DNA of 64,000 nucleotides. Origin: Lachnospiraceae bacterium (GTDB lineage Bacteria > Bacillota > Clostridia > Lachnospirales > Lachnospiraceae). This document shows, in pieces, positions 25,849-34,021 of this stretch; the first letter of the stretch is position 1; the number at the start of each line of letters is the position of its first letter. Position numbers and translations under genes: made by a program. The stretch is from contig SVEQ01000005.1 of assembly GCA_015057325.1 (NCBI GenBank), forward strand, positions 186,001-250,000, in the 5' to 3' direction. The notes under the pieces were generated by a model that saw only the letters and a list, made by a program, of their open reading frames with translations, searched no databases and was not told the DNA's origin.

Positions 25849-27402
25849 TGGGGCTTTGTGCGATAGCAAGCATACCGTCTCAACATGTACCGTTCCCGGA
25901 AATTGATCTACTGCACACGATTTTACAACACGGTAACCATGTTCCTGAAGCATCACCAAATCTCTTGCAAGACTGGTTGGTTTGCAGGAAATATATACCA
26001 TCTCTGGTACGCCGTAAGCAATAATCTTTTCAAGTGCCTTCGGATTGCAGCCATCCCTCGGTGGATCAAGCACAATCATATCCGGTTTTTCTTCGATTGA
26101 ATCAAGAACTTTAAGCACATCTCCTGCTATGAAATCGCAATTATCAAGTCCGTTTAAAGCTGCATTTTTCTTAGCAGCCTCGACAGCTTCTTCTATAATC
26201 TCAACACCGATTACCTTCTTGGCAACGGGTGCTAACATCTGCGCTATCGTACCTGTACCACTGTACAAATCATATATGACCTTATCTTTGAACTTTCCAC
26301 CATCGGCATCTCCAAGCACATAACTTCTTGCAGTTTCATACAGCACCTCTGCGCTTTTTGAGTTTGTCTGGAAGAAGGAAAATGCTGAGATTTTGAACTT
26401 AAGCCCCAATATCTCTTCGTAAATGTAGTCCTGTCCGTAAATCGTTGATACTTTCTGTGGCACAACAGCATCTGACAGGCTGTCATTACAGGTATGCAAT
26501 ATTCCTACAACCTTGCCCTCAAGATTAAGAGAAAGCAACGTATCTTTCAATTCTGATATGTATAGTTTCTCCCAAAGTTTGTCCAAATCTACAGAAGTAT
26601 CCGGCTCATTTAGGTCGTCTCTTGTTGTAGTTACGAGGTTAACAAGAATATCTCCGCTACGCATTGCCCGTCTTACAACCAAATGTCTTAAAACTCCTAC
26701 ATGCTGCATTTTCTTATAAAACGGCACGCCCTTTTCCCCGTAAAAGGCAGCAACTGCACGAATAATCTTATTGTAATCATCGTGCACGATTGTGCATTTA
26801 TCAACGGTCACAATATCGTAGAAACCGCCTTTTTTATGCATTCCAAGAGCAAGCGGCCCATCCTTATATTCGTCACCAAAGGAATATTCCATTTTGTTGC
26901 GATATCCCTCTCTTAATGGGCTTTTTTTAATTCCTTCCCAACCGAACTTATCATCCCACGAATAATAGCTATGAGCCTTGAAGTTATCCACATTTTTAGC
27001 AAAATCATCGCTATTTCGAGCATTTTCGTCAGAAAAAACGCTCAACTTATCAACAGTTTCCACATTTTTATCCACAGTTAAAATGACATCATCAAGCAAT
27101 TTGTGTACCTGACCTTCTTTTATCCGCAGTTGATTTTCATAACTAAGCGTCTGGTATGTACACCCTCCACACTCGCCAAAATGCGGGCATGTTGGCGTGG
27201 CATCCTCTAACGGAGACTGCCTTACAACCTCTAACAGGCGGCCTTCACCGCCTCCTTTTTTGAGTTTTTTAACCAAAAAACGCACTTGTTGTCCCAAAAG
27301 TGCGCCCTTCACACATATTTTTCTATCTTCAGCTATAACGTAGCCTTTGTTGGGAAAATCGTATTTTTGAATTACACCTTCACAAATCTGTCCCTTTTTC
27401 AT
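25843..27402 (-). CDS. rlmD: 23S rRNA (uracil-C5)-methyltransferase, RlmD/RlmCD type
   Basis: 519 residues. A TRAM-like N-terminal domain is followed by the Fe-S cysteines in CPHFGECGGC (C72, C78, C81), the SAM-binding region VIYDLYSGTGTIAQML, DPPRDGCNPKAL, and the catalytic YISCKP near the end. The enzyme methylates uridines in 23S rRNA. Oddly, residues about 106-153 form a low-complexity, lineage-specific insertion rich in VDK/VDN repeats, where relatives go straight to the WEGIKKSP motif. The gene is the last in a tight four-gene housekeeping run, and its 3' end doubles as an integration-like site. Confidence 0.92.
   Translation of the reverse strand: MKKGQICEGVIQKYDFPNKGYVIAEDRKICVKGALLGQQVRFLVKKLKKGGGEGRLLEVVRQSPLEDATPTCPHFGECGGCTYQTLSYENQLRIKEGQVHKLLDDVILTVDKNVETVDKLSVFSDENARNSDDFAKNVDNFKAHSYYSWDDKFGWEGIKKSPLREGYRNKMEYSFGDEYKDGPLALGMHKKGGFYDIVTVDKCTIVHDDYNKIIRAVAAFYGEKGVPFYKKMQHVGVLRHLVVRRAMRSGDILVNLVTTTRDDLNEPDTSVDLDKLWEKLYISELKDTLLSLNLEGKVVGILHTCNDSLSDAVVPQKVSTIYGQDYIYEEILGLKFKISAFSFFQTNSKSAEVLYETARSYVLGDADGGKFKDKVIYDLYSGTGTIAQMLAPVAKKVIGVEIIEEAVEAAKKNAALNGLDNCDFIAGDVLKVLDSIEEKPDMIVLDPPRDGCNPKALEKIIAYGVPEMVYISCKPTSLARDLVMLQEHGYRVVKSCAVDQFPGTVHVETVCLLSHKAPV
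25868..25884. other. Putative attachment-type site inside the 3' end of rlmD
   Basis: AAGCATACCGTCTCAAC, encoding VETVC near the rlmD C-terminus on the minus strand, is repeated exactly at 17583-17599, with a shorter match at 19695-19705. In streptococci the equivalent rumA codons are a known integration site for mobile elements. No recombinase is in the window, so this is the footprint of past events at best. Confidence 0.5.
26984..27076. repeat. Cluster of DnaA-box-like 9-mers inside rlmD
   Basis: Plus-strand TTATCCACA at 26984-26992, TTATCAACA at 27047-27055 and TTATCCACA at 27068-27076, plus the looser GTTTCCACA at 27056-27064. Two match the DnaA-box consensus exactly. They lie in the low-complexity coding insertion of rlmD. 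They may be functional DnaA sites or a by-product of repeated Val-Asp-Lys/Asn codons. Confidence 0.45.
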
Positions 27403-27406
27403 GTAT

Positions 27407-27922
27407 CTAAAATCCCCTTCCGTAGAAATTCCTTCCCGACGACTTCATTTCGCCCACATTGTAGTGAAATCCGCCCTTCGGGTCCACGTCTATCATAATA
27501 AATGTCTTCTTTCTTCCGTCCTGTCTCGGATAGGAAATGCTGCCGGGATTAAGTATCGTAACCTCTCGTCCAACATCAAGAAACGGTCTGTGCGTGTGTC
27601 CAAACATCACGATATCGTACTCATTTTGCGCAGCATATTTTCTAAGGTTATCAACTCCACCGCCGACGTAAAATCTGTGTCCATGCGTGATAAAAACTCT
27701 CTTATCGGCAATCATGAACTCATCAGATTGTGGCAAATCAAGCCCATAATCATTATTGCCCGATATAATATGAGTCTCCGCGTCCGTAAGACTCCTTATA
27801 TAATCAAGCCCATGCTCAACGTCACCGAGATGAATAAACATGTCAATCTCGCCAACCTGCTTAATTATCTGTTTGACATCCTCGTTATTACCATGTGAAT
27901 CACTTATTACAAGTATTCGCAT
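27407..27922 (-). CDS. YfcE/MJ0936-family metallophosphoesterase
   Basis: 171 residues with the full set of calcineurin-like metal motifs: ILVISDSHGN, IHLGDVEH, ISGNNDYG, FITHGHRF and MFGHTHRP. Such small enzymes hydrolyse phosphodiesters, and the physiological substrate is usually unknown. It lies 4 nt upstream of rlmD and 66 nt downstream of rdgB in the same transcript direction. Confidence 0.92.
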   Translation of the reverse strand: MRILVISDSHGNNEDVKQIIKQVGEIDMFIHLGDVEHGLDYIRSLTDAETHIISGNNDYGLDLPQSDEFMIADKRVFITHGHRFYVGGGVDNLRKYAAQNEYDIVMFGHTHRPFLDVGREVTILNPGSISYPRQDGRKKTFIMIDVDPKGGFHYNVGEMKSSGRNFYGRGF

Positions 27923-27988
27923 AAAAATCTCTCCTGTTATCTGTGCTACAAACCACTATTCTTTGACAATCTAATCCCAATCCGTATT

Positions 27989-28582
27989 CTAGTTATACGC
28001 TTCAAGTTCTTTTTTAATAAGCTCCAAAGCACGACCTCTGTGGCTGATCTTATTCTTCTCCTCCGGCGAAAGCTCGGCTGTTGTCTTGCCGTATTCCGGC
28101 AGGAAGAATATCGGATCGTATCCAAATCCGTTCTCTCCGCGCTGCTCATAACCGATTATTCCCTCGATAGTTCCGCGCTTTGTTATAACTTTTCCATCCG
28201 GAAATGCTGCCGCAACGGCACAAACAAACCTTGCAGTACGCTTCTCATCAGGCACACCTTCAAGGTTTTCTATAATCTTTTTATTCTTGATATCATAAGA
28301 TGTGTCCTCGCCCATCCATCTTGCAGAATAAATGCCTGGCTGCTTATCCATGTAATCAACCTCAAGTCCGGAATCATCAGCAAGCACAAGACAGTTGGAA
28401 ATCTTAGCAATAGCGGATGCTTTAATTTCCGCATTCTCCTCAAAAGTCTTACCGTCTTCTACTATATCTGCGGATATTCCCGCTTCCTTCATGGAAAGAA
28501 TCTCATAATCAAGGTCGCCCAAAATCATGCGAATCTCCTTCATTTTATCCTGATTACCGGTTGCAAATATTAATCTCTTCAT
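27989..28582 (-). CDS. rdgB: XTP/dITP diphosphatase (non-canonical purine NTP pyrophosphatase)
   Basis: 197 residues, the family norm. It has the opening IFATGNQDKMKEI, ADDSGLEVDY, PGIYSARW and GFGYDPIFFLPEYGKT. The enzyme removes inosine and xanthosine triphosphates to prevent their incorporation into DNA and RNA. It lies between the RNA methyltransferase and phosphoesterase genes in a compact operon. Start supported by GGAGAG upstream. Confidence 0.96.
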   Translation of the reverse strand: MKRLIFATGNQDKMKEIRMILGDLDYEILSMKEAGISADIVEDGKTFEENAEIKASAIAKISNCLVLADDSGLEVDYMDKQPGIYSARWMGEDTSYDIKNKKIIENLEGVPDEKRTARFVCAVAAAFPDGKVITKRGTIEGIIGYEQRGENGFGYDPIFFLPEYGKTTAELSPEEKNKISHRGRALELIKKELEAYN

Positions 28583-28601
28583 GTGGCTCTCTCCTTACTT
28601 A

Positions 28602-29762
28602 TTACTGATTATCCGACGTATTTTGTCTTGGTGGCTTCGGTCCCATATACTGATAAAAATATGACTTTATCATACCATTATAAATCTTACGATTCTTTGT
28701 CGCTTTTCTGCCAAGATACTTCTCTGCATCCTCATACGAGGTGATGATGAACTTCGACCATGTATCAAGTTTATCAAACGCCTGACCCATATCCTTATAA
28801 AGTTTGGGAAGCGACTCCTTATCCTCAAGTCTCTCACCATACGGCGGGTTCGTTATGATAAAGCCGTATTTCTTCGGGCTTGAGAGCATTTTCATATCTC
28901 GCTGTTGGAAATGTATGTACTCTTCAACTCCCGCTTCTCTTGCGTTGGCCATGGCACATTTAACTATATCGCCGTCCAAATCATATCCCTGGATGTTCAT
29001 GCTAACATCACGAATAATGCCATCCTCGGCCTCGGTTATCGCCTCATACCACACCTTTTTAGGCACAATATTCTTCCAATTCTCTGCAGTAAACTCTCTG
29101 TTCATACCGGGCGCGATATTGGCTCCTATAAGCGCCGCCTCAATCGGAAATGTTCCACTTCCACAGAATGGGTCGATTAAGATTCTGTCCTTATTCCAAG
29201 GCGTAAGCATTATAAGTGCTGCCGCTAAAGTCTCAGAAATCGGTGCCTTACCGACAAGCTGTCTGTAACCTCTCTTGTGAAGTGAAACGCCTGATGTATC
29301 AAGTGCAACCGTCACAATATCCTTCATTATAAATATTCGAATCGGATATTCGGCACCGTTTTCTTCAAACCAGCCGATACGATACACTCCCTTAAGTCTG
29401 TCAACAATCGCTTTCTTGACAATCGATTGGATATCTGAAGCCGAGAAAAGCTTTGATTTGTTGGTCGTTGCCTTAGTTACCCAGAACTTCGCATCACTTG
29501 GAAGATACTCCTCCCACGGAAGCGCCTTGGTCTTTTCAAACAACTCATCAAAAGTCGTTGCCTTAAATGTTCCCACACGCAACATTATCCTCTCTGCAGT
29601 ACGGACAAATATGTTGGCGCGAGCAAGTGCACCGGCGTCGCCTTTGAATATCACGCGCCCGTCAGACACCTCAACAATCTCGTATCCGATATCATTTATT
29701 TCTCTCTTAAGCACCGCCTCAAGTCCAAAATGGCACGGTGCAATGTATTCATATTCCTGCAT
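28602..29762 (-). CDS. THUMP-domain RNA methyltransferase (YpsC/RlmL N-terminal type)
   Basis: 386 residues from the ATG at 29762, chosen for AAAGGA 5 nt upstream over the earlier ATG at 29789. An N-terminal ferredoxin-like/THUMP region (about 1-160) binds RNA. The C-terminal Rossmann domain has LIDPFCGSGTFPIEAA and the NPPYGERL catalytic motif of N2-guanine RNA methyltransferases. Substrate is probably 23S rRNA. First gene of the rlmD-containing run. Confidence 0.9.
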   Translation of the reverse strand: MQEYEYIAPCHFGLEAVLKREINDIGYEIVEVSDGRVIFKGDAGALARANIFVRTAERIMLRVGTFKATTFDELFEKTKALPWEEYLPSDAKFWVTKATTNKSKLFSASDIQSIVKKAIVDRLKGVYRIGWFEENGAEYPIRIFIMKDIVTVALDTSGVSLHKRGYRQLVGKAPISETLAAALIMLTPWNKDRILIDPFCGSGTFPIEAALIGANIAPGMNREFTAENWKNIVPKKVWYEAITEAEDGIIRDVSMNIQGYDLDGDIVKCAMANAREAGVEEYIHFQQRDMKMLSSPKKYGFIITNPPYGERLEDKESLPKLYKDMGQAFDKLDTWSKFIITSYEDAEKYLGRKATKNRKIYNGMIKSYFYQYMGPKPPRQNTSDNQ

Positions 29763-29897
29763 AAAAATCCTTTCTATTGCAAACACCAAATAACTGTAAA
29801 TACTTTATCATACTTTCATAAACTCAACAACCTATTTCCCCAATATAATTAGCATAACCTATGCCAACCAATCAAATCACCCCCAACAATACAAAAA

Positions 29898-29926
29898 CAG
29901 GGCATCCGCAAACTTGCAGACACCCT
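29898..29926 (-). terminator. Terminator after hsp20
   Basis: Minus-strand ACAGGG-TGTCTGCAA ... TTGCGGATGCCCTGT hairpin followed by TTTTTG, 43 nt after the hsp20 stop. The gap 29790-29897 holds nothing else evident. Confidence 0.8.
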
Positions 29927-29968
29927 GTCTTTCATATCATTTTGCTATTAATTTCTATATCACAAACC

Positions 29969-30439
29969 TTATCCGGCAATTGCGATATAGTTAGTCTTCT
30001 CAACTCTCTTATTCGGATCAGGCTTAGGAACCTCAAGCTTCAATACGCCGTTCTTATACTCTGCCTTAACATCCTCCTGTGAGATTGTATCGCCTACATA
30101 GAATGATCTTGTCATGCTTCCCATGTAGCGCTCGCGGCGAATATATTTGCCACTCTTCTTTTCCTTCTCATCCTTATCAAGACCCTTGCAAGCCTTAATC
30201 GTAAGATAACCATCAGTAAGCTCTAAGGAAAGTTCTTCCTTCTTAAATCCAGGAAGGTCGATATCAATCTCATAATGGTCATCGTGGTCTCTGACGTCTG
30301 TCTTCATCATGTTGTCAGCGCGACGGCCATAGAGCTTCTTAGAAGCATCCTTCATCTGCTTATCATATGCAGGCCAGTCAAAAAAGTCATCAAAGAAATC
30401 ATCAAATAAGTTTTCTCCAAAAATACTTGGTACCATCAT
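29969..30439 (-). CDS. Small heat-shock protein, Hsp20/alpha-crystallin family
   Basis: 156 residues. An N-terminal aromatic/acidic arm (FDDFFDDFFDWP) precedes an alpha-crystallin domain (about 45-140) with DIDLPGFKKEELSLEL and the GVLKLEVPKP end, followed by the I-x-I type tail YIAIAG. It holds unfolding proteins in soluble complexes. A perfect CIRCE element overlaps its promoter, so it should be repressed by HrcA, which is less common for hsp20 than for groE or dnaK. Confidence 0.93.
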   Translation of the reverse strand: MMVPSIFGENLFDDFFDDFFDWPAYDKQMKDASKKLYGRRADNMMKTDVRDHDDHYEIDIDLPGFKKEELSLELTDGYLTIKACKGLDKDEKEKKSGKYIRRERYMGSMTRSFYVGDTISQEDVKAEYKNGVLKLEVPKPDPNKRVEKTNYIAIAG

Positions 30440-30491
30440 AAGTCATCTCTCCTTTTCTTATATTTTCTATGGTTTCCTTGTTACTGATTAT

Positions 30492-30532
30492 GTTATACCA
30501 CTTTGTTAGCACTCTGTCAAGGTGAGTGCTAA
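30492..30532 (-). promoter_or_regulatory. hsp20 promoter with embedded perfect CIRCE operator
   Basis: TTAGCACTC-N9-GAGTGCTAA spans 30506-30532 with no mismatch. On the minus strand the -35 TTGACA (30515-30520) lies inside the 9-nt CIRCE spacer, and the -10 TATAAC (30492-30497) follows after 17 nt. HrcA bound here would occlude RNA polymerase directly. Nothing further is seen between the operator and the rhodanese gene. Confidence 0.95.
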
Positions 30533-30661
30533 TAATTTTTTGTGAAGAATTTGTGAACGCATCTTCACCATTGGTTTCATTAGTATTTTGCCCTTTTCTC
30601 TTAAACATATACCATCATTTTTGCATACAATGATAATAAGTAAAGCAAAAATGGAACTGCC

Positions 30662-30970
30662 ATGACATTCGAAAATATCAATATCCGACAAATCGTTAAT
30701 ACCGCTGTAATCAAAAATGCAATTATAATAGACGTACGTGACGAGAATCGTTTCTTAAAAGGCCACATCCCTATGGCTGTCAATCTTCCGCTGTCAAAAA
30801 TAAAGGCCGGCTTCATTTCATACCCGAAGTCCCGAACACTAATCGTCTATTGTGACACGGGTGGTGCAAGCATGCAGGCGGCAAGACTCCTCTCTCAGAA
30901 AGGCTACACGGTAATTAACTGCATAGGTGGTCTTAACAATTACAAGGGATCGTTAACCCGCAGTATGTAA
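30662..30970 (+). CDS. Single-domain rhodanese-like sulfurtransferase
   Basis: 102 residues. It contains IIDVRDENRFLKGHIPMAVN, typical of the rhodanese fold, and an active-site loop YCDTGGAS carrying the nucleophilic cysteine. It probably transfers sulfane sulfur to thiol or cyanide acceptors in the cytoplasm. It is divergent from hsp20. The ribosome site is weak (GGA). Confidence 0.88.
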   Translation: MTFENINIRQIVNTAVIKNAIIIDVRDENRFLKGHIPMAVNLPLSKIKAGFISYPKSRTLIVYCDTGGASMQAARLLSQKGYTVINCIGGLNNYKGSLTRSM

Positions 30971-31008
30971 CCGCAGCCATTTCCCTACAACACAACTTAT
31001 CATTTATA

Positions 31009-31037
31009 CAAAAAGGGATTGCCAACAGGCAATCCCT
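31009..31037. terminator. Terminator between rhodanese and rubredoxin-flavoprotein genes
   Basis: AGGGATTGCC-aaca-GGCAATCCCT perfect 10-bp stem; on the minus strand it is followed by TTTTT, ending the rubredoxin-protein transcript. The convergent rhodanese transcript may use it as well. Confidence 0.9.
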
Positions 31038-31044
31038 CATCTTT

Positions 31045-31668
31045 TTACTTTGTAACCTTCTCAAAATCCGACGCCGGATGCTTACATATCGGACAAACAA
31101 AATCATCCGGAAGCTCCTCACCGACATACTCATATCCGCATATCGTGCATCTCCACACTGTCTGTCCGTCAGGTGTTGTTCCAACGGCCTGTGGCTTTGG
31201 CTTAACGTTAGCATGATAGTAACCGTAATCCATTGAAGGAACATCGGAAAGTATTTCCATGTCGGTAACCATAGCAACAAAAAGTGTATGGCTTCCAAGG
31301 TCTATAGCCTGCTCAACCCAGCCGGCGATAAATCCGTTGGTTCCCTTGGTTATATAATTAACCTCATTAAATCCACGCTTGCAATCCGTAAATGATTCAA
31401 ACTTGTTAACATCTCGTCCCGACTGGAATCCGAAATGCTTAAACAGTGAAAAGTCTGCGTCTTGCGAGATAATCGATAATGTGAACTTCTTAGTCCTCAT
31501 AATCATGTCATGCGTGTAGTTAGCCTTGTTAACCGCAAAGGCAATTCTGTTAGGCTCCGATGTAACCTGAATACCCGTGTTGATTATACAGCCATTGTCC
31601 TTGCCCTCTTCACTTGCGGTAAGAACAAACAAGCCGTACGTCAGCTTCTGCATAGTCTTAGCGTCCAT
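31045..31668 (-). CDS. High-molecular-weight rubredoxin (flavin reductase-rubredoxin fusion)
   Basis: 207 residues. Residues 1-155 form an FMN-binding split-barrel flavin reductase domain (MQKLTYGLFVLTA start, GFIAGWVEQ middle). Residues about 168-205 form a rubredoxin with WRCTICGYEY and FVCPICKHP, whose four cysteines bind iron. In anaerobes such Hrb proteins pass electrons from NADH to flavodiiron NO/O2 reductases in oxidative or nitrosative defence. It lies 25 nt after the HPt gene, probably in the transketolase transcript. Confidence 0.9.
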   Translation of the reverse strand: MDAKTMQKLTYGLFVLTASEEGKDNGCIINTGIQVTSEPNRIAFAVNKANYTHDMIMRTKKFTLSIISQDADFSLFKHFGFQSGRDVNKFESFTDCKRGFNEVNYITKGTNGFIAGWVEQAIDLGSHTLFVAMVTDMEILSDVPSMDYGYYHANVKPKPQAVGTTPDGQTVWRCTICGYEYVGEELPDDFVCPICKHPASDFEKVTK

Positions 31669-31693
31669 AGTGTAACCCTCCTTAAGTCAACTA

Positions 31694-32038
31694 CTACTCG
31701 TTAATCAGAGCCCTAAGTTCTTCTCTCTTCTCCATTATTTCAGCAAGTAACGGCGAATAATCCATTTCCTCCATCTCACGAAGATGCTCCGTAATCTCTT
31801 CAACCGGTCTGCTAAGCGGTGTCATGGAAAGATTAGCCGCAACTCCCTTAAGAGCATGTGCATACTCAAATGCCGCCTTTAAATCATTCTTAGCAAGTGC
31901 ATCCTTCAAATCATCAAAATTAGGTTCATCCGGAAGTACACTGACTAATTTAAGATAAAATTCCTCATTGCCGAAACAACGTTTTAAACCTTCTGAAGTC
32001 TTAGCCCCAAACTTATCGAGCGTTTCTATTGATAACAT
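31694..32038 (-). CDS. Stand-alone histidine phosphotransfer (HPt) protein
   Basis: 114 residues, all helical. The HPt signature HALKGVAANLSMTPL carries the phosphorylatable histidine near residue 62. Such proteins shuttle phosphate between receiver domains. There is no kinase or receiver next to it. It sits 30 nt downstream of the transketolase genes, an unexpected metabolic context. The hybrid kinase at 56840 carries its own HPt, so this one may serve another relay. Confidence 0.85.
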   Translation of the reverse strand: MLSIETLDKFGAKTSEGLKRCFGNEEFYLKLVSVLPDEPNFDDLKDALAKNDLKAAFEYAHALKGVAANLSMTPLSRPVEEITEHLREMEEMDYSPLLAEIMEKREELRALINE

Positions 32039-32068
32039 CGTATCAGCCCCCCTTGTAACAATTTCTAA

Positions 32069-33007
32069 TTACATATTGTCTTTAATCTGCTTATAGATTC
32101 CCTCGCCGTCAAGTAAATACTTGTGAAGAAGTTCTACAGCAGGACCAGACTCACCGAAGCGGTCTCTCATACCTATCTTATATACAGGTGCCGGTGCCTT
32201 CTCACAAACAACGTCACATACCGCAGAACCAAGTCCACCGATAATAGAGTGTTCCTCAACGGTAAATATCTTCTTAGTTTCCTTAGCAGCCTTGATGATT
32301 ATATCCTCATCGATAGGCTTGATTGTATGAATGTTAATTACTCTTGCATCAATTCCGTCAGCGGCAAGCTTCTCTGCAGCCTCTAATGCAAATGATACCT
32401 CAAGTCCGGTTGCAACAATCGTGATATCCTTACCTTCTCTTAAAGTTACACCCTTGCCAAGCTCGAACTTGTAATTGTCATTATCATTTATTACAGGAAC
32501 CGCAAGTCTTCCAAAACGCATATATACAGGTCCCTGGTGCTCGTAAGCAGCCTTAACGGCAGCCTTAGCCTCAACATCATCCGAAGGATTGATAATTACC
32601 ATATTAGGAATTGTACGCATAAGAGCAATATCCTCATTACACTGATGAGTTGCTCCATCCTCACCAACAGAAATACCTGCATGAGTTGCACCAATCTTAA
32701 CATTTAACTTTGGATATCCGATTGAGTTACGAACCTGCTCAAATGCACGTCCTGCCGCAAACATTGCGAAACTACTTGCAAATGGTACCTTGCCCGTAAG
32801 CGAAAGTCCCGCTGCAATACCCATCATATCGCACTCAGCGATACCACAATCTATATGTCTTTGGGGAAATGCCTTCTTAAATATTCCTGTTTTTGTAGCT
32901 GCCGCAAGGTCAGCGTCCAAAACAACTACATCATTATGCTCTGTACCAATCTCAACCAAAGCATTACCATAACTTTCTCTTGTAGCAATCTTCTTTACTT
33001 CTGACAT
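32069..33007 (-). CDS. Transketolase, C-terminal subunit
   Basis: 312 residues covering the pyrimidine-binding and C-terminal domains: ATRESYGNALVEIG, DADLAAATKTG, IAECDMMGIAAGLS and MRFGRLAVPVI. With the adjacent N-terminal subunit it makes a complete thiamine-diphosphate transketolase of the non-oxidative pentose phosphate pathway. It overlaps the N-terminal subunit gene by 13 nt. Split transketolases are common in Clostridia and archaea. Confidence 0.93.
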   Translation of the reverse strand: MSEVKKIATRESYGNALVEIGTEHNDVVVLDADLAAATKTGIFKKAFPQRHIDCGIAECDMMGIAAGLSLTGKVPFASSFAMFAAGRAFEQVRNSIGYPKLNVKIGATHAGISVGEDGATHQCNEDIALMRTIPNMVIINPSDDVEAKAAVKAAYEHQGPVYMRFGRLAVPVINDNDNYKFELGKGVTLREGKDITIVATGLEVSFALEAAEKLAADGIDARVINIHTIKPIDEDIIIKAAKETKKIFTVEEHSIIGGLGSAVCDVVCEKAPAPVYKIGMRDRFGESGPAVELLHKYLLDGEGIYKQIKDNM

Positions 33008-33831
33008 AATGCTTCACCTACTTTCTCCAAATCTGCCATTGCAATCTCATACTGCTCGTCGTTCGGTGCTGCACCGTGCCATGACGCCTGGTTCTCCATG
33101 AATGAAACGCCCTTGCCCTTAACTGTCTTAGCAATTATGGCTGTCGGCATTCCTTTAGTTTCTCTTGCCTCTTTAAATGCTGCATCAATAGCATCAAAAT
33201 CGTGTCCGTCTATAGTTATAACATGGAAATTAAATGCTTTGAACTTGTCTGCAATCGGGTATGGTGAACATACGTCATCAACATTACCGTCAATCTGCAA
33301 ACCGTTATTATCAACAACAACTACAAGATTATCAAGCTTTCTGTGTCCGGCAAACATAGCTGCCTCCCAAACCTGACCTTCCTGAATCTCGCCATCACCA
33401 AGTATTGTATATACTCTGTAACTCTCATCGGAAAGCTTTGCTGAAAGTGCCATACCTACAGCAACAGATATTCCCTGTCCAAGAGAACCTGATGACATAT
33501 CAACACCGGGAGTACCCTTCATATCGGGATGACCCTGAAGCATCTCTCCTGTTTTTCTAAGTTTTAATAACTCCTCCTTAGGAAAATATCCTTTCTCAGC
33601 AAGTGCTGCATAAAGAGCAGGAGCAATGTGTCCCTTAGAAAGAACAAAGCGGTCTCTGTCTGCTTTCTTAGGATTGGCAGGATCCACATTCATTTCCTCA
33701 AAATATAAATAAGTCATAATGTCAGCTGCTGAAAGTGAGCCACCCGGGTGACCACATTTGGCAGCATGGAGAGAAGACACAATATGTTTTCTCAACTGAT
33801 TAGCTGTTTGTTGAAGCTTTAATTTGTCCAT
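32995..33831 (-). CDS. Transketolase, N-terminal subunit
   Basis: 278 residues forming the thiamine-diphosphate-binding PP domain. Recognisable stretches are KCGHPGGSLSAADIM, DRFVLSKGHIAPALYA, GSLGQGISVAVGMAL and LGDGEIQEGQVWEAA, the last with the GDG...N cofactor motif. First gene of the transketolase-HPt-rubredoxin run, with its own promoter and a GGAG ribosome site. Confidence 0.93.
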   Translation of the reverse strand: MDKLKLQQTANQLRKHIVSSLHAAKCGHPGGSLSAADIMTYLYFEEMNVDPANPKKADRDRFVLSKGHIAPALYAALAEKGYFPKEELLKLRKTGEMLQGHPDMKGTPGVDMSSGSLGQGISVAVGMALSAKLSDESYRVYTILGDGEIQEGQVWEAAMFAGHRKLDNLVVVVDNNGLQIDGNVDDVCSPYPIADKFKAFNFHVITIDGHDFDAIDAAFKEARETKGMPTAIIAKTVKGKGVSFMENQASWHGAAPNDEQYEIAMADLEKVGEALCQK

Positions 33832-33872
33832 AATAATCTCCTTAACTTAAGAATTTGTATTCCACGATATCT

Positions 33873-33901
33873 ATTTTATAGAGTCTATGACTAATTAGCA
33901 A
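33873..33901 (-). promoter_or_regulatory. Promoter for the transketolase run
   Basis: Minus-strand TTGCTA (33896-33901), 17-nt spacer, TAAAAT (33873-33878), about 40 nt before the start. Moderate to good match. Confidence 0.6.
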
Positions 33902-34021
33902 CCCTTTTTTTTACGAAAAATGTTAAAAAAATCACTCGTATATTACCTTTGCAATCCCACCAAATCTATGTTATATTACTAATTGGGAGAGGAAAGTTTA
34001 CGTTACAGAAGGGGGCTTATC

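Noticed and set aside
30506-30691. Minus-strand frames upstream of hsp20
   Set aside because: They overlap the CIRCE/promoter region and have no ribosome site.
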